A DNA stretch of 10,373 bases, from assembly GCA_039033995.1 (NCBI GenBank), contig JBCCBP010000069.1, positions 1-10,373 of the forward strand, in the 5' to 3' direction. Numbering within the stretch: position 1 is the first letter of the stretch; every line of letters starts with the position of its first letter. The stretch comes from CALBPI01 sp039033995 (GTDB lineage Bacteria; Pseudomonadota; Gammaproteobacteria; Steroidobacterales; Woeseiaceae). Below the pieces are notes generated by a model. It saw nothing but the letters and a program-made list of their open reading frames with translations, did no database searches and was not told where the DNA came from. Shown in pieces: positions 6,522-10,373 of the stretch. Position numbers and translations under genes: made by a program.

Positions 6522-7610
6522 ATGCGGTTACTGCGTGTTTCGGTGATACTCGTCGCTGGTCTTTTGCTGACTGGCTGCGCATCCATCGTCGCCGACAAAA
6601 TGGTCGAGCCACCCAAGTACGTGTCCGAGATGTTGGTCGAGCCAATGTTGAGCACGCTCAACGACCCAGTGCCATATCTCGTGAATCACCGCTTTGAAGA
6701 GATTCCGAGTCTGGGCACTGTGACGGAGATGCTACCGACACGAATTCAGTGGCAGTTCACGGTTGATGAAGTCGAGCAAAGTATCAGCGTCACGGCTGGC
6801 GCTGATCCCAACGTGGAGCACACTTCCCTGCCGGAACGTCGTGCCAACGGTCGTGGCACGGTCATCGTGCTGCACGGCCACTCGATGAACCGTCAACTCA
6901 TCTTCCTATGGGGCGCGATGATGGCCGATGCCGGTTTCAGCGTGTTGAGCCTGGATTTGCCGGGGCATGGCGATTCGCCGCTGCCGCTAACTCATTTCGG
7001 GTTGAAAGCCAGCGAGCAGTTGAATGCGCTCCGCCCACTGTTGTCGCAACAGTCCTTACCGCCACCGTACATTCTCGTGGGGGTATCGCTAGGTGCGACC
7101 GCCGCCATTCGTGCGGCGATGGACGACCCCGAATGGCACGCAGTGATCGCGTTCGAGCCGTTTGATGATTTGCGGGGTGTGCTGGATGCTGGCGTCGAGA
7201 ACACTTCTGCGCCAATCCGATGGATGATGCATCGTGGTACGCGCGACCGTGTGATGCAGAAGATTGCGTCGCGATTGGATGTCGATCTCTCAGAACTCCA
7301 ATTGCGTCCGACCCATGAATACCCGGTACCCACGCTCGTGCTTCACAGTCAATACGACGATGTCGTGCCGTTGGCCCAAAGCCAACGTATCGCTGCCGTC
7401 TCGCCGGCCATCACTTTGTGGCAATATCGCGATGGTGGCGGCCACGAGACATTTCCAACACCGCTATGGCGACACTGCCGGCCGGTGATGGGATGGCTGA
7501 ATACAACGCTTGGCGAGGAGGCGTCCAACCTGCCCGCTTGTGACCGTATTGAGCAAGCAGCAGACACGGTACATCTGGACACGACGCCACTCGAACGAAT
7601 CGATCACTAA
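6522..7610 (+). CDS. Alpha/beta-hydrolase lipoprotein
   Basis: A 362-residue protein. MRLLRVSVILVAGLLLTGC is a lipoprotein signal peptide with lipobox L-T-G-C and lipidated Cys19. The hydrolase core starts around residue 112 with GTVIVLHGHSMNR, HGHS forming the oxyanion region. The nucleophile is S189 in the elbow GVSLG, the acid is D279 or D280 in LHSQYDDVVP, and the catalytic histidine is H308 in GGGHETF, so the triad is complete. LSLDLPGHGDSPLP (142-155) is also typical of the superfamily. The first 110 residues are not part of the core and resemble nothing I know. The substrate cannot be told; an envelope esterase or lipase is plausible. The frame is open from an ATG at 6498, but 6522 gives the clean signal peptide; GAGAGA at 6504-6509 is a somewhat distant ribosome-binding site. 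The NTF2-like gene follows 13 bp after the stop. Confidence 0.87.
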   Translation: MRLLRVSVILVAGLLLTGCASIVADKMVEPPKYVSEMLVEPMLSTLNDPVPYLVNHRFEEIPSLGTVTEMLPTRIQWQFTVDEVEQSISVTAGADPNVEHTSLPERRANGRGTVIVLHGHSMNRQLIFLWGAMMADAGFSVLSLDLPGHGDSPLPLTHFGLKASEQLNALRPLLSQQSLPPPYILVGVSLGATAAIRAAMDDPEWHAVIAFEPFDDLRGVLDAGVENTSAPIRWMMHRGTRDRVMQKIASRLDVDLSELQLRPTHEYPVPTLVLHSQYDDVVPLAQSQRIAAVSPAITLWQYRDGGGHETFPTPLWRHCRPVMGWLNTTLGEEASNLPACDRIEQAADTVHLDTTPLERIDH

Positions 7611-7623
7611 CCATAGGCAATTC

Positions 7624-8010
7624 ATGATGACTCATTCCATGACCGATATCGCACGCGGTGTCTTCAACGCGATTGAATCCGGCGACATCGAGGCCGCGCG
7701 CCAGTTCTGCGCGGACGATATGCAAGCCTCTCGAAATGGTGGCGAAGCCGTCGGTATCGATGCGGTGCTGCAGTTAGGCGCAGTGGTGAAGCAGGCGATA
7801 CCGGACTACCACTACGAAGACATTACCTGTGTCGCAACCACCGACGGTTTTGTCGAAGAACATCGTGCGTGCGGCACGCTGCCCGATGGCACCGCGTTCT
7901 CGTTCTGGGTGGCCGCGGTTGCGACCGTCGTGGACGGCAAGATCAGCAATCTGCGCGAATACGTCGACACAGCGGAGGCCGCGCCGTTGATCACAGCGCT
8001 TGCCGGCTGA
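7624..8010 (+). CDS. NTF2/SnoaL-like small protein
   Basis: A 128-residue protein with the layout of the nuclear-transport-factor-2/SnoaL-like superfamily, a cone-shaped fold. An N-terminal helix (TDIARGVFNAIESGDIEAAR) is followed by FCADDMQASRNGGEAVGIDAV, then AIPDYHYEDITCVATTDGFV (59-78), a strand pair EEHRACGTLPDGTAFSFWVA and the end strand VDGKISNLREYVDTAE. That order and the pattern of aromatic and acidic residues fit the family, which includes ketosteroid isomerases and polyketide cyclases, and many members of unknown role. No specific function can be given. The start is one of two adjacent ATGs (7624 or 7627); a weak AGG lies upstream. The frame is open far upstream but that extension only overlaps the preceding gene. 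Confidence 0.8.
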   Translation: MMTHSMTDIARGVFNAIESGDIEAARQFCADDMQASRNGGEAVGIDAVLQLGAVVKQAIPDYHYEDITCVATTDGFVEEHRACGTLPDGTAFSFWVAAVATVVDGKISNLREYVDTAEAAPLITALAG

Positions 8011-8030
8011 TGTCGGAAAGTTCGTTGCAA

Positions 8031-8071
8031 TCGCTCGAGTTATCCGCATCCAGCGGATATGTGGCGAGCGA
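8031..8071. promoter_or_regulatory. Nested two-stem inverted repeat before the membrane-protein gene
   Basis: An outer pair TCGCTCG (8031-8037) / CGAGCGA (8065-8071) encloses an inner pair TATCCGC (8041-8047) / GCGGATA (8053-8059) with the 5-base loop ATCCA. Both 7-bp stems are perfect, separated by a 3/5-base internal loop. The structure occupies half of the 85-bp spacer and ends 13 bases before the AGGA ribosome-binding site at 8085-8088. It has no T-run, so it is not a standard terminator; an RNA hairpin affecting mRNA stability or translation, or an operator, is possible. Confidence 0.5.
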
Positions 8072-8095
8072 ATACGCGAAGAATAGGAACAGCTG

Positions 8096-8602
8096 ATGAA
8101 ACACCTGCGCCGATTTCTCAAATTTATGCATACCGTTACCGGCCTCGGATTGTTGGGCGGTCTGGCCGCTTACATGATCGTGCTAGGGACGGCGCCGGAG
8201 ATCAGCACACTCGAGCAGCACGCCGCGTTGCGTCACAGCTTGCGACTCGTATCGACGTGGTTGCTAATGCCGTCGATGCTATTGGTACTGGTTAGTGGTT
8301 TGCTCGCGATGGCGATCACCGATGCATATAAGAGTGCCCTATGGGTCTGGGCCAAAGCGCTGAGCGGCGTGTTGATTATCGAGGCGACATTCGCCGGTAT
8401 TGATGCACCGGCGAAACGCGCCGCCAAGGCGTATGCCGAGGCAGCTGCTGGGACGATCGACACGCAGCGCGTGGCGGAGCTTGTGCATGATGAGTGGATG
8501 GCCTGGTGGATTATTTTGGCACTCGGGGTGCTGAACATCGCCGTTGGCATTTGGCGTCCAAAGTTTGAGCGGCGGAAAAAGCGCGAAGCGGTCGAAGCCT
8601 GA
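8096..8602 (+). CDS. Four-helix inner-membrane protein, DUF2269-like
   Basis: A 168-residue integral membrane protein with four predicted hydrophobic segments: about 9-31, 51-74, 81-101 and 133-153. A basic start (MKHLRRFLK) and a strongly basic tail (RPKFERRKKR, 154-163) put both ends in the cytoplasm. The opening FLKFMHTVTGLGLLGG resembles the start of DUF2269 predicted membrane proteins, with H12 in the first helix and H47 before the second. Those histidines could bind heme or metal, but nothing shows it. An Ala-rich loop (103-121, with KRAAKAYAEAAAG) links helices 3 and 4. AGGA at 8085-8088 is a good ribosome-binding site with a 7-bp spacer. Its stop lies 7 bp from the stop of the convergent aminotransferase fusion. 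The family match is from memory of the pattern and is not certain. Confidence 0.75.
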   Translation: MKHLRRFLKFMHTVTGLGLLGGLAAYMIVLGTAPEISTLEQHAALRHSLRLVSTWLLMPSMLLVLVSGLLAMAITDAYKSALWVWAKALSGVLIIEATFAGIDAPAKRAAKAYAEAAAGTIDTQRVAELVHDEWMAWWIILALGVLNIAVGIWRPKFERRKKREAVEA

Positions 8603-8609
8603 TCTCAAC

Positions 8610-10373
8610 CTAACGGTGCTGCGCGAGTGCGGCCTCTCCCAACACACTATCCAGAATAGTCAGCAGATGATCCGCGTCCTCGCGGCTGAAGGTCAGCGGC
8701 GGACGAATTTTCAGCACGTTGTGATCCGGACCGTCGCTGCCAATTAACACCCGATGGTCGCGTAGCCGATTGACGATGTAACTCGTCTCGTCCGGCAGCG
8801 GCCGCCGCGCGGCATCTGCGATCTCGACGCCAATAAACAGGCCTATGCCGCGCACGTCGGCCAAAAGCGGCCAACGTTGTGACAGCGAGCGCAGCCCATT
8901 CAGCAGGTAGCCGCCAACCGCTGCTGCGTTGTCGGCTAACCGTTCGTCATCGATGATGCGCAATACCTCAAGCCCGGCCGCACAGGCGACGGATGCACCG
9001 CCGAAGGTGGCGAAGAACTCCATGCCGCTGTCGAAGCGCTGGGCGATCTCGGGCGTCGTGAGCACCGCAGCCAGTGGGTAGCCATTGCCCATCGGTTTGC
9101 CGAGCACAACGATATCGGGCACTACCCCCTGATGTTCAAAACCCCAAAAATATTCGCCGAGTCGACCGAGCCCGGTCTGCACTTCATCGGCGATGCATAC
9201 ACCGCCTGCCTCGCGTACATGACGGTAGGCGTGCTGCAGATAGTCGCTCGGTGGCACGATCTGGCCACCGACGCTTGGAAATGTCTCGGCAATAAAGCAC
9301 CCGGGTTTGCGCCCCGATTCAGCCAGTGTTTGCACGATGTCGTCTATCTGTGCGGCGAACGCAGCGCCATCCTTGTCGGCGCCACGAAAGGTATCCGGGT
9401 TGTCGACGATGTGCACCCAGTCGGCCTGTCCGTCGCCGCCGGGCCCGCTGAATTTGTAGTCACTGATATCAATCGTCGTGACGGTATGGCCGTGGTAGCC
9501 GGCACGTAGCGCAATGGTTTCTTTGCTGCCGGTCGTGTGGCGTGCGAGTCGCAGCGCGAGTTCGTTGGCCTCGCTACCCGAACTCAGCAAGAAACAGACG
9601 GACAATGGCTCTGGCATACGCGCCACCAGCGCCTCGCTGTACGCCGCGTGGATGGGCTGCAGATAACGCGTGTTGGTGTTCAGCAGTCGCAATTGTTGAT
9701 CAACCACACGGCGAATGCGTGGATGACTGTGCCCGACGTGGGGCACGTTGTTGTAAGCATCGAGATAGGTGCGACCCCATTCATCGAATAACAGATTCCG
9801 CCAGCCGCGCACGACTTGCAGAGGCACGTTATAGCTGGTGCGTAGATTGGGCGGTGAATGGCGATGGCGGCGTTGCTCGGTATCGGCTGGCGACATCTCA
9901 CGACCACTGACGCTACCCGGTTTCAGGCCGAGCAACGGTGCCGGATCCGGGAACACGTCTAGCCAGGCATTGAGCTGCTCGGGTTCCACCACGCCGGGCC
10001 AGTCGGAGCCGATGGCGTCGGTCAGGCCCACCTGAAAATGGATGTGTGGCGGCCAGCCGCCGTTTTCGTGCTCAGCGCCGAGATGGGCAAACACCTCGCC
10101 GCGCTTGATCGGTTGTCCGGGCGTTAGAGAGGCCGCGGAGTCGTGCTGCAGATGTCCGTATAACGTGTAAAACGTCACGTTGTCTGCGGGTGTGTGCTTC
10201 AGCACGATCAGGCCGCCGTAGTCGAACTCGCGGTCACAGACTTCGACACTGTGGACGACACCGTCCAGTGGCGCGTGCACGGGCGTCCCGGCGGGCAGGA
10301 ATACGTCGATCGCGATATGGAATGTCCTGCGCGCACTGGCCTGATGATCGCCGGCCAGGAAGAAATCGGCGCC
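8610..10373 (-). CDS. M23 peptidase / class III aminotransferase (phospholyase-like) fusion, N-terminus off the right edge
   Basis: 587 residues are visible, continuing without a stop through the right edge. Residues about 17-125 form an M23 (LytM) zinc peptidase domain with all ligands: H19 and D23 (HIAID, usually HxGxD), H74 in YGHL, and H110/H112 in PPHIHF, plus the family phrase PAGTPVHAPLDGVV. A linker follows, then a complete class III aminotransferase (about 180-585). It carries SSGSEANE (264-271), RAGYHGHTVTTIDISDYKF (290-308), D396 in IADEVQTGLGR, and the PLP lysine K426 in GKPMGNGYPLAAV. NNVPHVGHSHPR and GPDHNVLKIRPP match the animal ammonia phospholyases ETNPPL (phosphoethanolamine) and PHYKPL (5-phosphohydroxylysine) far better than ordinary transaminases. 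Bacterial homologues are known as longer fusions with an N-terminal aminoglycoside-phosphotransferase-type kinase, which would lie beyond the edge. The expected reaction is PLP-dependent loss of phosphate and ammonia. The substrate is unknown. Confidence 0.92.
   Translation of the reverse strand, partial: GADFFLAGDHQASARRTFHIAIDVFLPAGTPVHAPLDGVVHSVEVCDREFDYGGLIVLKHTPADNVTFYTLYGHLQHDSAASLTPGQPIKRGEVFAHLGAEHENGGWPPHIHFQVGLTDAIGSDWPGVVEPEQLNAWLDVFPDPAPLLGLKPGSVSGREMSPADTEQRRHRHSPPNLRTSYNVPLQVVRGWRNLLFDEWGRTYLDAYNNVPHVGHSHPRIRRVVDQQLRLLNTNTRYLQPIHAAYSEALVARMPEPLSVCFLLSSGSEANELALRLARHTTGSKETIALRAGYHGHTVTTIDISDYKFSGPGGDGQADWVHIVDNPDTFRGADKDGAAFAAQIDDIVQTLAESGRKPGCFIAETFPSVGGQIVPPSDYLQHAYRHVREAGGVCIADEVQTGLGRLGEYFWGFEHQGVVPDIVVLGKPMGNGYPLAAVLTTPEIAQRFDSGMEFFATFGGASVACAAGLEVLRIIDDERLADNAAAVGGYLLNGLRSLSQRWPLLADVRGIGLFIGVEIADAARRPLPDETSYIVNRLRDHRVLIGSDGPDHNVLKIRPPLTFSREDADHLLTILDSVLGEAALAQHR

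Noticed and set aside
9074..10035. Plus-strand open frames opposite the peptidase-aminotransferase fusion
   Set aside because: They are frame shadows of the well-supported minus-strand gene.

Overview
The window looks like an ordinary chromosomal stretch of a Gram-negative proteobacterium, most likely a gammaproteobacterium. It is moderately GC-rich and densely coded, and it carries two lipoproteins with lipobox signals, a TonB-type C-terminal domain and an AlkB repair enzyme close to the E. coli protein. I see no tRNA, rRNA, CRISPR array, insertion sequence, phage gene or integration scar. Species assignment is not possible from the sequence alone.

Three transcription blocks can be recognised. 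(1) The left block on the minus strand (1-1249) is a tight three-gene unit: a DUF3052 protein, AlkB (2 bp after it), and a DUF2237 protein whose start overlaps the alkB stop by 4 bp and which runs off the left edge. (2) A long plus-strand series (1381-8602) begins after a 131-bp divergent intergenic region. It contains a beta-propeller-like lipoprotein, a DUF71/COG2102 ATP-binding protein with a TTG start directly abutting the previous stop, a class I/II aminotransferase, an ornithine cyclodeaminase/mu-crystallin family enzyme, a secreted TPR protein ending in a TonB C-terminal domain, an alpha/beta-hydrolase lipoprotein, an NTF2/SnoaL-like small protein, and a four-helix membrane protein. Spacers of 77, 114, 69 and 85 bp suggest this series is several transcription units. 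The closest pairs are lipoprotein/DUF71 (0 bp), aminotransferase/cyclodeaminase (15 bp) and hydrolase/NTF2-like (13 bp). (3) On the right, a convergent minus-strand gene (8610 to beyond 10373) encodes a fusion of an M23 (LytM-type) peptidase domain to a class III aminotransferase. The latter closely resembles the animal phospholyases ETNPPL/PHYKPL; the N-terminus lies outside the window.

Functionally, the left block is alkylation repair plus two conserved proteins of unknown function. The central aminotransferase/cyclodeaminase pair suggests a small amino-acid transformation pathway, and the right-hand fusion suggests breakdown of a phosphorylated amino-alcohol or hydroxy-amino acid. The remaining genes are envelope-associated or unknown. 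The parts most worth a second look are the peptidase-phospholyase fusion, the DUF3052-AlkB-DUF2237 unit, the aminotransferase/cyclodeaminase pair, the soluble TPR-TonB protein, and a nested two-stem inverted repeat (8031-8071) in front of the membrane-protein gene. I do not see clear evidence for a wholly new defence or mobile system.
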